Source of the DNA: Apus apus
Taxonomy: Eukaryota > Chordata > Aves > Apodiformes > Apodidae
NCBI RefSeq assembly: GCF_020740795.1
Contig: NC_067312.1
Coordinates: forward strand, 63,942,905-64,006,904
DNA length: 64,000 nt
Direction: 5' to 3'
The position numbers were made by a program, and so were the translations under genes. Below, in pieces: positions 29,201-38,433 of this stretch; within the stretch, counting starts at the first letter, position 1; every line of letters starts with the position of its first letter. The notes beneath the pieces were generated by a model. It made no database searches and was not told where the DNA came from. It worked only from the letters and a program-made list of their open reading frames with translations.

Positions 29201-32200
29201 ATCGTCCTACAAGTCTGCCCTTGGTAACTGGCTTAGATGTTTGTTCTTTTGTTGCATGGCACCTTTAATGCAAGTACTACTTAAAATGTCTGAAGAAAGG
29301 AAACTGAAGGAAATCATACCTGTTTCCAAAACTTCTGTTGAGTTTTTTAAAGTAGGAATGATGGATGTGGGTGTAATTTGATATGATCACATTCAGTGTA
29401 TATACGTGCATATGCTTTGGATATATTCCAAGGTCTCTATGTTCTATATATATATCTCTCTTTAGCAGTCAGGTTTCACAGTGCTCTGTACTGGCTTAAA
29501 ATTGTTTCTGCCTCTGCCATGAGCAGTTTTTAAAGTGTTTTTAGTTATAATCCTTCCTCTGGAAGCAGTTCAGACATCTGAAAGAGCTGTGTAGCCACAT
29601 ATAACGACCAGAGAATAATTCTAGTAACGTCTGTCCTGGACTTCTCCATGTGTCTAACTTCACAGTCTCTTTCTTTTGCACACAGACTTAGTCTCTTCAC
29701 TTAAATGAAGGCAGAGGATGCAGCTTGAATTCTGGTGATCATATGGGGCTTATTTTATTAACTTGATCTCTACATCTTGATATCTGAGGTTGTTGCTAGT
29801 TAAACGATTTTAAATCTGTAATTATTAGTTCAGTTTCTAGAGGGAAGTCAGGAAATACTGTTGTTTAGATTTAGAACATGGCTGAGCTTTCTTGTGACTC
29901 TTTCTACCCATTAGGATTTCAATGAAGACTATTCTGATCTGGATGGAATAGTGCAGCAGCGGAGACAAGAGATGGAAGAGTCCAGCAGCACAGGTTCACA
30001 GACCCCAGAGCTAGAATGCTTCCAAGGTGAGTGGGATCGTTTGGCCTCAAGAAAAAGAGAGAATGGCTTAGCTCTTAGATTTGCTTTTGTAATCCCCTTC
30101 TGATGTGAAATCTACATTACCCACAGTCCTGGAGAACTACATGGTTTTTAAGGTCTTCCTCAAAGCCACAATAGTTGTGCCTCCATTATTAGAACTCTTA
30201 TAACTTATTATAATTCAGGCAGTGACTTGTTCAGCAGCGAATCTGATTTGTCACTACTGCCTACTTCTGCTTATCAATATCTGTTCCTCATATCCCCAGT
30301 CAGCTATGCTAGCAGAGGTACAATGTAGGAGGTGTTCTTCCTTTAAAAAAAAATAAACACCAGTATTTTAAAGTAGTTGAACTCACAGTGTAACTTTTTC
30401 TAACCTATCCAGGTAATGTTCGGTACCAGAGTGGGTTTTGGTCACCAAAAAAGTTACTTCAACATGCGTTCTTGTGGTTTTGTTATTAAACTTGCTTTTT
30501 ATTCTTTGTGGTTATTAAGACACTTGAAGATACTGTCCAAAGATGTTTTTTAATTATCAGTATGGTTTGTAGTCTCATATGCCTTAAGTTGTTTGCTTTG
30601 TTAGCAGAAATTATGTGTAGAAACTCACTGTATATTAAGTTCATAAGTACAGCAGAACTTATTTTATGTAGCACATGCTGAATGTTATTAGCAAGACCTA
30701 GAGTATTACTCTGCTGTACAATTAATATATAGTAACAGATAATGCATTTTTATGCATAATTTTACTCCATGTCCCATCTTGACTATAAATAATTTATATA
30801 GGAAACTTTTACCATTAGTTTTAAATGTAATAGTATTATTTTAATAGCAATTTGCTGTCATGCTAGTTTTTATTAACTCATCTTTTTTTCTGTGTGTCAT
30901 TTGTTCAGTACTATGGTTTGAAGCTCTTTGTGTTCATCAGTCTTTGTTATTTACTGTGTATTTTTAATTGTTTGGTGATGCTTGTGGAGCAGTAACTAAA
31001 TTGTGGTGTCATCACTTGCCAAATGAACGTTTCTGAATAATAATTTAACTTGCTGTCTTACTTCCTTACAGCTATTACTTTAAACCTTTCCATTTTCATT
31101 TTCTACAATTAAAAAAAAAACAATACCCAGTTAAGAACCACCCTGAAAAAACGAGTTCAGGGCTGCAGGGGAATACATTTGTCTCATGTGATTCTGTTTC
31201 TTGGACATTAATAAAGCAGTCCAGGGTGTGCAAGTAAAGCATGAACAAAACTGAGTGTGAATGGATTTTTCTGTCCCAGCTCTTTCAAGACATCGTCTGC
31301 ATCTAAAAACCAAGGGAGCTATAATCTCCTTTTTAAAGTAACAATCCAGTATCTCCATTTGATGTTGCTATTAAAGTAATTTAGAATAATTACTGTAGCA
31401 TCTGGAGCCCTTTTGAGAGATTATTTTTGTGTCTATAAAATCATCTGACTGGAAATTGAGTGGTAACCTTCCAAGTTTGCACGTGTTGCCATCTTTACTG
31501 TTTTAAGGCAACTAAACCAACTGCTGCTTTCTATGCAAGTCCAGAAATGCACCTTTTAAAAACCTCCACTTCCCCTATTCCTTGACTGTCTTAAGCTGCC
31601 AAGAGCTTCCTTTAACTCTGCATTTCAGCTTTATTAAAAATCTTGCTTTTGACAGATTACCATGTCGTTGAGACAGAGACTCACTTGAAAGTTTCCAAGG
31701 CTGAGTCAAAGTCTGTCCGTTCAGATACACACAGTCAGCGCGGACCTGACGGAAAAGCCCAAAATAGTCCTCGAAATGGTAAGGAGTCAAGAGAAGATCT
31801 TCAGCTGGAGTTTGTGGAGATAAGTTTATATAGTATTAGTGCACATAATGTGTCCCTCTGTTTATACTATTTGTTGCATGCTTCAGACCACCATTTGTGT
31901 GCTGTGGTCTGCTTTGATCAAAGTAACACTTGGTTCTTTTTCTCTCAGGCTATTCTGAAGCCTTCAGGTTCCTACACAAAGTGAAGTCACAGAAGCTCTT
32001 ATCTCTGAACCATGTACTTATATTTTATGCAATTCTGTAAGTTAGCACTAAATACCTGGATTATCAAAATACTCAAATATATTTATGCTTACATAGATTA
32101 ATATAATCTAAGTGTCACTTGAAAAAAAATATTATTGGGATTTGTGGCCTTTGTACTTTTCAGAAGTAGAAATGCTGGAGCAGGCTTACTTAACAGGACC

Positions 32201-35200
32201 TTCACTTTTAAAAGGAAAGGGTTGTTTGATTCAGGTAATGTCAAAAGAGTTTAACATGTTCATTTTACATGTCACTTAGTGAAGTCATGCTCAAGAATGA
32301 GATATTAGTAATAGTCTGAATGCCACTGGTAGGTATTCCGGAGGTGTTTCTTAGAATGTTACCTTTATTATTATTCAACATTTAGAAGTAATGATTTAAA
32401 TGGCTTTTAACATTGAATTTATCAGGAACCTCTAAAGTTGCCTTACTATATATTACTACTGCTATTACTATTACAATGTTATGTACCGTATTTTTCTCTT
32501 TTACAGTGTTTGTGTATTAATATTTTCTACCTTCTACATGAGATATAAAATCAGTGTCCTGGAGGAACGTCTTATTTCCATCACGTCCTTTGATTCACAT
32601 ATCAAGGAGTAAGATACACTCTGTAAAATTGGGCGTTTTAAAGTCTTTTTCCAGTATTTGTCATGCTCATCCATTTTCTTCAGATACCACTGTGATGCTG
32701 TAGTGCCCTTGCAATGTTTTAGTGTCCTGTAGTTCTTGTGTCTCCACTAACCTCATCACCTCATGTCACAGCTTTTTGTAAGACTTTTAGTACCAATGTG
32801 ATACATCATCGTGTACTACTGCCTTGAGAGTGTTTCGGATATCTGTGAGTAACTTACGCGTAAACTGCTGAAGTAAGAAGTTTCTTTCCAGAGCAGTGAT
32901 TTTGTGGAAAAGGTGTATCTTCTGTCTTCAGTCTTTGATTAGCCTACAATGACAGAAGGTACTTTGTAATTATTGCACTAATACACCTGACTTGGTTATT
33001 TCCTAAAGCTTTGGCCTGCCTGTATCCTTTTTAGGAACCGGTGTCTTGTCTTGCTAAAATAAAATTATTAAAAAAAAAAAAAAAAATCCAAACACACCAA
33101 GGGAAGGTTCTTTGTACAGGGGAAGGTGCCATATTTCCATTCTCAGGTGACTTAACGAATGTCATCTGCCCCTGCATATGTCTTTTTTTTTTTTAATATC
33201 TGTGTTGCATGTGTAGGGAATACACAAGCGTCAAATGGAGAGGCAGTGCAGGGTCATACACTACAGCAGTGTGCCACTGTAAATTCTGTCAGCTTCCTGT
33301 TCCTCTGTTAGGACAGAAGGCAGTTAACTGTACACCACAGAAAATACTAGTCAGTTTATTCAGCATTCAATTTTGCATCAACTCTTCTCCCGTTCTTATA
33401 ACTGTATTTTTTTCTGAGGTGCTCAGAAAAACACAGCTTAAAAAGTAATTCATAAATCTCACTGCAAAATTTGCAGCCACATGCTGCTTAAGATCCAACT
33501 GCTCTCAGCTGTCTTCTGTGGAAAACAGTAGGATTTGTATGTGTATGTCAGAAAACAGAGCTAGGTTCAATTAAAAATGAATATGCAGGAAATGGTTCTT
33601 TACTTCAAACAAGCTTGCATATGTATTTTAGCAATAATGCAAGGAGAGGAGTAAACCTACCTCTAGTAGTAGCCACTGTCAAAAGCCATTTTCCCAATTT
33701 TGGCATGTTTTTATAAGCAGGACAATGTGTCCTGCTTCTGAGGTGCTCTTGCACAGGAAAGTGCTGTTTTCTGTTGCTCTGATCACAAGCAGGATAAGAT
33801 ACAGGGCGGTCTAATGTGCACTTCTGCAGTGTCAAGGGGTTGTTTTTTTTATTTCCTGCAAGTCACAGTACATAGAACTCAGAAAACTTTGCAACTTATT
33901 TCCAGTGGAAATAGCTGCAAAGTTTTCCATCTAAACTTCTGGAGAATGAGATCACAGAGAGAACATAGTCAATAGTGCAGAAGTGACCTAGGCCTTGATT
34001 TCTGTAAACAAGTACAGTTCACAATGTTGCCATTGTATTGCCATTGACATATGTATCTTAATTCAGTTTTCCTCTTTCATTTCTGTCACACTTACCTTTT
34101 TGTTCTGTTTGACAGACATCCAGTGCACCAAGGTTTGGGATCTCATCTGCAAATTAATGCTGATGCCCTTTGTGATGAGTTAGCTGCTAATCTTATAAAA
34201 TTGGAAAAGGTAACTTCCTATGATATAATGCAAATGCTGAAACACTAATCAGGTTCTTGCTGAATTTCTATCCTCTGTTACTTTGAAAAGTGCCGAATTA
34301 CTGGAGCTACTTTACTTTATGCTACCTTTGCTGCTGAAGCAAAGTGCAGCCAAGTCATACTTCTTGCCTGGCTTGGCCATACCAATACGCAGCCTCCGTC
34401 TGCTTTTAACTTGAGAGGTACTGTAAAAATTGACCAGGTGAGGAGACTGGAAATGCTTACTATTTGGGGGGAGGAAGAGGAAGCCTTGCCACCTGATAAA
34501 GGCTGTTTAGGCTAACTGATGGAAGGCAGAGAGAGAGAAGGGCTTCTGGTTCCATGAGCGGCAGAAGTCCCTGAGTTCGTCTGAGGCCACTAGAGCTTCC
34601 CAGCCTCTGATGGTGGCTGAGAGTGTCAAGGGTTAAAGTCTGTATCTTCGGCAGTGGTCTTTGGCTTCCTGTGGAGGTCTCAAGTTGTTTGGGTGCTTGT
34701 ATGCCATGGTAATAACCTTCACATGAAAGTCTTGGAATCGAGCAGCTGCCCAGTTCCATAGTGGGCTGCCAATTCATGTGGGACTTGGCAGTCCAAGGAT
34801 TCTCTTTAAGAAGTTAAGCATCTGTGAAAGAAGAACCTAAAATATACGGGGCTTTCTCCTCAAAAGAAAAGAAAAACATTTTCTGCTACGGTGTGATTCC
34901 CCTCCCTGAAGCACTTTCCATTGCAAAGGTTTAACCTTAAACAGCATCCAGGAGAAAGGAGAAGAGGTTATCAGCAACTAGCTCTTTCTGTGGAAAGGAA
35001 CTCACAAGGTCTGGGGAGTCATTTTTTCCCAAGTGTTCTATCCCTGATTGCTAAGCAGGTATATTCCCAAGGTGTGTATCACAGTGAAATCTGTTGCCAG
35101 AAATAGCTTGCTTGTTAGGGAGCACTGGGATTCAGAATGTCTTCTAAGTGTCCTTTATCCTGTATGGTGTAGTCACATCAGTGACTTCATACTACAAATG

Positions 35201-38200
35201 AGACAATTCTTCTACAACTTTACCTGATTCAGCGCTGAAAGATCAAACACCTTCAGTTTTCTTTTCTTTGTGTGTGTTCATCAAGGCTAAGGATTCTGAA
35301 CTTTACCTTTGTTACTATATGATGAAATTTTCTGTCTGGGGCTTTTGTTTGAGTTTGGGGGTTTTTTTGATTAAGAAAAACAATGCTGTTTTTCATATAT
35401 AGTCAGCCTTGTCATATGCCATGACTGCAATCTGCCTGTTTCACCAGTGTGTAATTCCCTGTACCTAATCTTTTAACATTCTCTCCTCACCAATTACATG
35501 CATTTGCTGGCTTAAATTGGAAACCTATTTAAAACAATAGCAGGTATGCAGCCCTAATTTTCACTGTAGATGTTGTGGTGAGCTAACCTTGGACAATAGT
35601 CAGATGTCCACCCGGCCACTCCTCACTTTCAACTTCCCAGCAGGGCGGGACAAGAAAGCTTGTGAGTCAATAAAAAGGCACAAAGATTGCTTACCAGTTA
35701 CCATTGCAGGCAAAACAGATTTGACTTGGGGAAAATTAATTTAATATAGTCCCAGGTAAAATAGATTTGGGTACTGAGAAACAAGGGCAGATACTAGAAC
35801 ACCTTTCTTTCCCGCTGTCCCAGGCTCCATTTCACTGCTTTGCTCTTGAATCCTCTCCCCACTCCCTGCCCCCCAAGTGGGACTGTTGAGGGGTTACATA
35901 GTAGTTTAATTTCTGCTGCTGATTTATTCCCCCACTTTCCCCCTGCTGCAGTCTGGGGTCCTCCAGGGATTCCAGTTATTTAGGAAATAACAGCCTGGTC
36001 TGGCATGGGCTCTCCACAGGTTGCAGTGTGAACATCTTGTCTGCGATAGAGCTCTTCCTTCTCAGATTTTGGTGTTCTTTCTGCTGTTTCTCACTGTCTT
36101 ACTCTCCTCCACTCTTTGCTGTTTTCCCCTTTCTTAAATACACCTTGCCAGAGGCTCCACCATCTTGAGTGAGGGGCTCAGTTGTGCCCTGTGGTGGGTC
36201 CACTGGAAGCTGCTGGAACAGCTGCGCCCAGCATGGGGCAGCCCCTGGCTTCTTCCCACAGCAGGAGCCCCTGCATCCCTCCCTGCCCCACCCCTCCCCC
36301 CAAACCTTGACAGCTGCACCCAGTACAGGAGTACGAAATGTTGTGTGTTGGGAATACATACACTGGCCAAGCATGAAAAAAGTGTTAGTGGAGCGAAAAC
36401 AAAAGTTACTTGAATTCCTGTGTGTTTAAGTCACATGGGATATTTTTGCCTCTGTTTCTAAAACTGAGTGCATGCTAAAGTCTTTCAGCACCTATTTTTC
36501 CCAAACCAAGCTTCTCAAATAGCATAAAGCTAATACTATATGATATTACTGTTTACCTGTGTGGCGTAAGTTTTACAAAGACTGCCAAAGAAAATAGACT
36601 TGTCCCCCCATGTCTCCACCCCCTTGGCTGTGAAAGTCTAGAGTAATGCGACTATAACCCCTCCAATATGCTCTGGATAATAACAATATGAATACAAGGA
36701 TAAAATGCTGACCAGATGATTACCAGATACAATCTTTAGCCAAATTAGGTCATTTAAGAGGTTGCTGCTCTCTAGCTGCCTGGGACAGGCAAGGAAAATG
36801 GTTCTTTGGAGACCTTTGCTGCATTTCAGTGGGAAGTCAGCCAGCCAGGCCTTTACAACAGGGCTAGGCACTTTACCACTCAATTATGTAGTCTTTGCTG
36901 GGAAATGCCATAAAAGGCAGCTCAATGGTCAGATCATTCATCTGTTCCCAGAGAAATAACCTTCTGTCCTGAATTAAGAGTCTTAAGTCATGTATTTTTT
37001 TCAGCTAGTGTCTACAGGATTAGACCCTGTTCTTGTACTGCAAAACTAGTAGAAATCTAATAGCTCTATGTTCTCTGAGAAAAGTTAGTGCAATTGCTTA
37101 GCTGTTTAAAAAGCCTTAGTGAAAAATCCTAGTACTTGGCTGCAGCTGGCTTCAGCAGCAAAGGTAGCATAAAAGCTCCAGTATAACTTATTGTCTCTCC
37201 CCTCACTTCCTGTTTGACCACAGGAATTATCTAGGTTAAAAACTAAAATTACTCTCCAGTTAAAAAATGTTCAGTGCAAGAGTATGTTGCAATGACTTTT
37301 GCAGTATGACCTTGTGATTTTTACAAGCTCTAGTTCATACTTGGAGTCAAGAAATTACAGCAGGTTAGAACAGTTTTTCTTTGGCATTTAAGTATGTTTA
37401 ACGAGTTGTACCGTATCTATCAGAGGATAAAGCATTAAACTGGGGGAGAGAATGGTCTCATATTACTCATGCCCTTACTCTAGCATAACTTGTGAAAAGG
37501 AATTTGTGTATGTGTTAAGTTACTCTTATAAAATGAGGTGCTTCTTACTGTTTTCCTTTCCCCAAAGTGGCCCTCTTGAAAATGGTGTGCATCTGGGCTA
37601 TAAATCATGAGGTAGGACTAAGAAGTTATGTCCTTGAACAGGACATACAATGGGTCCTCAAAGTCTGAAAGCAGCTGTGACTAAACCTGCTATACCCAGT
37701 GACTGCTGCTTACTAAGATACAGAGAACACACGCCATGGAAGGTGACCCACTATATTCCCTGCTTTCTGCTTTTAAGGACCAGGAGATGAAAGGTGGATA
37801 AACAGGCTGTGTAAAAGAGGTCTCTGCAAATCGTCCTTAAGGACATGATTGACCTGCATTGCCTTCAGTGTGTAACTACAGGACAACCCACAATCAATAC
37901 TCTAAATCTGGCAAGTAGGACTAATGCTGAAAACACCTGGTTTTGCTGTACAGACTTCATAGTCAGCTTTGTAGCTGAAGGTGTTACAAAACTATTTGAA
38001 TTATCCACTTAAGCCTAAAAGCTGCAAGTTTTAAGTCTGAGGCTTTTATTTGTTCAAAGTTCAAAATAATGTGGTTTCTTGTCCCTTTCTTTCTAGCTCT
38101 AGTTTTTTTTGTCTTACTTTCTCATACCTAATAAGGGAGAGAACGTATGCAAGGAAATTGCCGGAGATACACATAACACAGAACTAGGTGTGCTGCTGGC

Positions 38201-38433
38201 TGATTGTATCCATGTGTTTCCTTTGACTCTAGTGCAGAAAGCATTTAATAAGAATACCACTGGTATGAATAGTTGTGGCAGAATTAACAGGCACACAGAT
38301 AGTATATTGGACACTATGTCTTGAATTTGTATCTTTTTAAATACAGCATAACACTTCCTGCCTCCCAATTATTTTTCTCTCTTTTTCTAAGATACAGAGC
38401 AACTTACAAAAACTACTTGAAGATATTGAATGA
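4921..38433 (+). CDS. GRAMD2B: GRAM domain-containing protein 2B, whole gene (14 coding exons)
   Basis: Joining the 14 exons listed separately gives 1275 coding bases, 424 residues plus stop; the human protein is about 432. All introns are GT-AG and the reading phase is continuous. Layout: residues 1-98 are a charged, poorly conserved N-terminus. The GRAM domain starts near residue 105 (FHKLF) and runs to about 211, including the highly conserved [16 protein letters not shown] segment and [21 protein letters not shown] Ser-rich acidic linker covers about 212-316. A hydrophobic segment of about 20 residues (338-357, [20 protein letters not shown]) is followed by basic residues. The C-terminal 65 residues are predicted helical and end in [17 protein letters not shown] domains bind membrane lipids, and family members are ER-anchored by the C-terminal helix. 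This member lacks the sterol-transfer (VASt) domain of GRAMD1 proteins. Its cellular role is not settled by sequence. Transcripts with other first exons, known for the mammalian gene, were not resolvable. Confidence 0.95.
5693..6538. repeat. 846-bp direct repeat, copy A (in intron 1)
   Basis: Aligns base for base, at a constant offset of 28667, with 34360-35205. By eye there are about 13 substitutions and no insertion or deletion, so identity is roughly 98.5 percent. Both copies are in the same orientation. With two more bases on the left, copy A would begin TG and end CA, as LTRs do, but I see no target-site duplication, no AATAAA in either orientation and no family I can name. A 105-codon minus-strand open frame (5793-6110) persists in both copies, simply because they are nearly identical. 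Confidence 0.93.
10527..11035 (-). mobile_element. CR1 LINE 3' fragment, antisense in intron 1
   Basis: The left edge is the reverse complement of the CR1 3' tail (tcatagaatcgtagaatgg) followed by ggttggaaggaatcttgaag. On the minus strand an open frame at 10615-10992 encodes a typical CR1 ORF2 C-terminus ([31 protein letters not shown]). It is 5'-truncated, as most CR1 copies are. The right boundary is approximate. Confidence 0.92.
11978..12686 (+). mobile_element. CR1 LINE 3' fragment, sense in intron 1
   Basis: Starts with the CR1 ORF2 segment around gccaagtgcaaggtcctgca and ends with ccattctgtaattcta, a diverged CR1 tail. Frameshifts and internal losses break the reading frame (for example around 12060-12180). 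It encodes recognisable CR1 pieces such as [13 protein letters not shown] on the + strand. It lies in the opposite orientation to the CR1 piece about 0.9 kb to its left. Confidence 0.9.
20000..20122 (+). CDS. GRAMD2B: GRAMD2B coding exon 2
   Basis: Follows a pyrimidine-rich tract ending ctctgcag; the donor is gtaatg. Encodes residues 28-68 plus two bases, containing [12 protein letters not shown] and a segment [11 protein letters not shown]. This is the poorly conserved charged N-terminal part, so the identification rests mainly on phase continuity and resemblance of the ENG.. EKRK segment. Confidence 0.88.
20123..22156 (+). other. GRAMD2B: GRAMD2B intron 2
   Basis: About 2 kb of AT-rich sequence. 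I found no repeat family, additional exon or RNA gene. Confidence 0.75.
22157..22244 (+). CDS. GRAMD2B: GRAMD2B coding exon 3
   Basis: The acceptor is cttcag and the donor gtagga. Encodes residues 69-98, with a Ser/Thr stretch followed by a basic patch ([11 protein letters not shown]) that immediately precedes the GRAM domain. The same arrangement of Lys/Glu/Arg is present before the GRAM domain in mammalian orthologues. Confidence 0.9.
22245..23554 (+). other. GRAMD2B: GRAMD2B introns 3 and 4 (around exon 4)
   Basis: Two short introns (312 and 931 bp) on either side of the 67-bp exon 4. Nothing beyond splice signals and pyrimidine tracts was recognised. Confidence 0.75.
22557..22623 (+). 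CDS. GRAMD2B: GRAMD2B coding exon 4 (GRAM domain start)
   Basis: The acceptor is ttttag and the donor gtaagt. Encodes residues 99-120 plus one base: [20 protein letters not shown], the conserved entry to the GRAM domain. Confidence 0.95.
23555..23658 (+). CDS. GRAMD2B: GRAMD2B coding exon 5 (GRAM core)
   Basis: The acceptor is tttcag and the donor gttagt. Encodes residues 121-155, with [16 protein letters not shown] and [16 protein letters not shown], the most diagnostic stretch of the protein and near-invariant in GRAMD2 family members. Confidence 0.97.
23659..27870 (+). other. GRAMD2B: GRAMD2B intron 5
   Basis: A 4.2-kb intron. The block at about 24.1-25.1 kb is compositionally foreign and is listed as an LTR-like insertion. 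The rest, 25140-27870, is ordinary AT-rich DNA with nothing recognised. Confidence 0.75.
24090..25110 (-). mobile_element. Possible LTR/endogenous-retrovirus fragment
   Basis: This block is richer in G+C and CpG than the surrounding intron, with abrupt composition changes at both sides. Read on the minus strand it has LTR-like order: a TATA-like box (about 24658-24666), an AATAAA signal (24464-24469) about 190 bp downstream, then a GT-rich stretch (about 24435-24460). A TG at about 24857 and a CA at about 24420 could delimit an LTR of roughly 440 bp. The remaining sequence to the left would be leader or internal DNA and that to the right either internal or host DNA. No gag, pol or env domain can be recognised, the open frames are short, and I cannot name the family. 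An old retroposed host sequence is an alternative. Confidence 0.4.
27871..27966 (+). CDS. GRAMD2B: GRAMD2B coding exon 6 (GRAM core)
   Basis: The acceptor is tttcag and the donor gtaagc. Encodes 32 whole codons (156-187), beginning [20 protein letters not shown] and ending ATVTDR, the second half of the GRAM beta-sheet. Confidence 0.97.
27967..28949 (+). other. GRAMD2B: GRAMD2B intron 6
   Basis: About 1 kb with no recognisable content other than splice sites and a pyrimidine-rich run near 28008-28050. Confidence 0.7.
28950..29021 (+). CDS. GRAMD2B: GRAMD2B coding exon 7
   Basis: The acceptor is tttcag and the donor gtaagt. Encodes 24 codons (188-211): [20 protein letters not shown] and then RHLE. 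This is the C-terminal helix region of the GRAM domain. Confidence 0.97.
29143..29223 (+). CDS. GRAMD2B: GRAMD2B coding exon 8
   Basis: The acceptor is tttcag and the donor gtaact; the preceding intron is only 121 bp. Encodes 27 codons (212-238), including [18 protein letters not shown], a Ser/Pro-rich linker that is strongly conserved in GRAMD2B. Confidence 0.97.
29224..31655 (+). other. GRAMD2B: GRAMD2B introns 8 and 9 (around exon 9)
   Basis: Introns of 691 and 1629 bp. AT-rich, with a short TA-repeat near 29444-29455 and an A-run near 31111. No repeat family or extra exon was seen. Confidence 0.7.
29915..30026 (+). CDS. GRAMD2B: GRAMD2B coding exon 9
   Basis: The acceptor is attag and the donor gtgagt. 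Encodes residues 239-275 plus one base: [20 protein letters not shown] followed by a Ser-rich GSQTPE segment. It is an acidic linker. Confidence 0.96.
31656..31778 (+). CDS. GRAMD2B: GRAMD2B coding exon 10
   Basis: The acceptor is gacag and the donor gtaagg. Encodes residues 276-316 plus one base, with [20 protein letters not shown]. It is a basic/Ser-rich linker of moderate conservation. Confidence 0.93.
31949..32036 (+). CDS. GRAMD2B: GRAMD2B coding exon 11 (start of membrane anchor)
   Basis: The acceptor is ctctcag and the donor gtaagt, after a 170-bp intron. Encodes residues 317-345, including [11 protein letters not shown] and the first half of the hydrophobic anchor (NHVLIFYAI). If this donor were not used, translation would stop at once at the TAA inside gtaagt, so correct splicing is needed for the anchor. 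Confidence 0.95.
32037..34115 (+). other. GRAMD2B: GRAMD2B introns 11 and 12 (around exon 12)
   Basis: Introns of 470 and 1507 bp. Intron 12 contains an AATAAA at about 33058 followed closely by an 18-base A-run (about 33070-33087) and a T-run near 33183. Otherwise nothing was recognised. Confidence 0.7.
32507..32608 (+). CDS. GRAMD2B: GRAMD2B coding exon 12 (membrane anchor)
   Basis: The acceptor is ttacag and the donor gtaaga. Encodes residues 346-379: the second half of the transmembrane helix ([13 protein letters not shown]) and the following segment [14 protein letters not shown]. Confidence 0.95.
34116..34209 (+). CDS. GRAMD2B: GRAMD2B coding exon 13
   Basis: The acceptor is gacag and the donor gtaact. 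Encodes residues 380-411, with [20 protein letters not shown] and then LIKLEK, matching the conserved amphipathic C-terminal helix. It lies 150 bp before the second copy of the 846-bp repeat. Confidence 0.95.
34360..35205. repeat. 846-bp direct repeat, copy B (in intron 13)
   Basis: Second copy of the repeat at 5693-6538, same strand and same length. Homology stops abruptly at both ends: the left flank (gcagccaagtcata) and the right flank (attcttctacaac) do not resemble those of copy A. Together the copies bracket GRAMD2B exons 2-13. The sequence is non-coding as far as I can see. Confidence 0.93.
35574..36327 (-). mobile_element. Solo LTR, ERVL-type of neoavian birds
   Basis: I recognise segments typical of a long terminal repeat that is abundant in neoavian genomes: gggcaaaacagayt..ttggggaaaattaatttaat at about 35710-35745, a GC-rich middle with CTGCAG-rich text, and a terminus resembling ccaaaccttg..cccagtaca. 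The element starts TG (35574) and ends CA (36327), about 754 bp. The AT-rich ttaattt..tata stretch near one end gives a polyadenylation-like signal on the minus strand, so I orient it minus. No internal retroviral region adjoins it, so it is a solo LTR, diverged from the consensus I remember. No clean target-site duplication is visible. Confidence 0.7.
38392..38433 (+). CDS. GRAMD2B: GRAMD2B coding exon 14 and stop
   Basis: The acceptor is tttctaag. Encodes residues 412-424, [13 protein letters not shown], then TGA at 38431-38433. It agrees with the NLQKLLE ending of orthologues. Confidence 0.94.
   Translation: MQSNLQKLLEDIE

Larger units (their letters stand above)
34210..38391 (+). other. 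GRAMD2B: GRAMD2B intron 13
   Basis: A 4.2-kb last intron containing copy B of the 846-bp repeat and, 370 bp further on, an ERVL-type LTR. The stretch 36330-38390 shows no recognisable repeat or exon. Confidence 0.75.

Noticed and set aside
36099..36429. Several overlapping frames rich in Gly, Pro and Ser
   Set aside because: They lie within the ERVL-type LTR and reflect its GC-rich composition.
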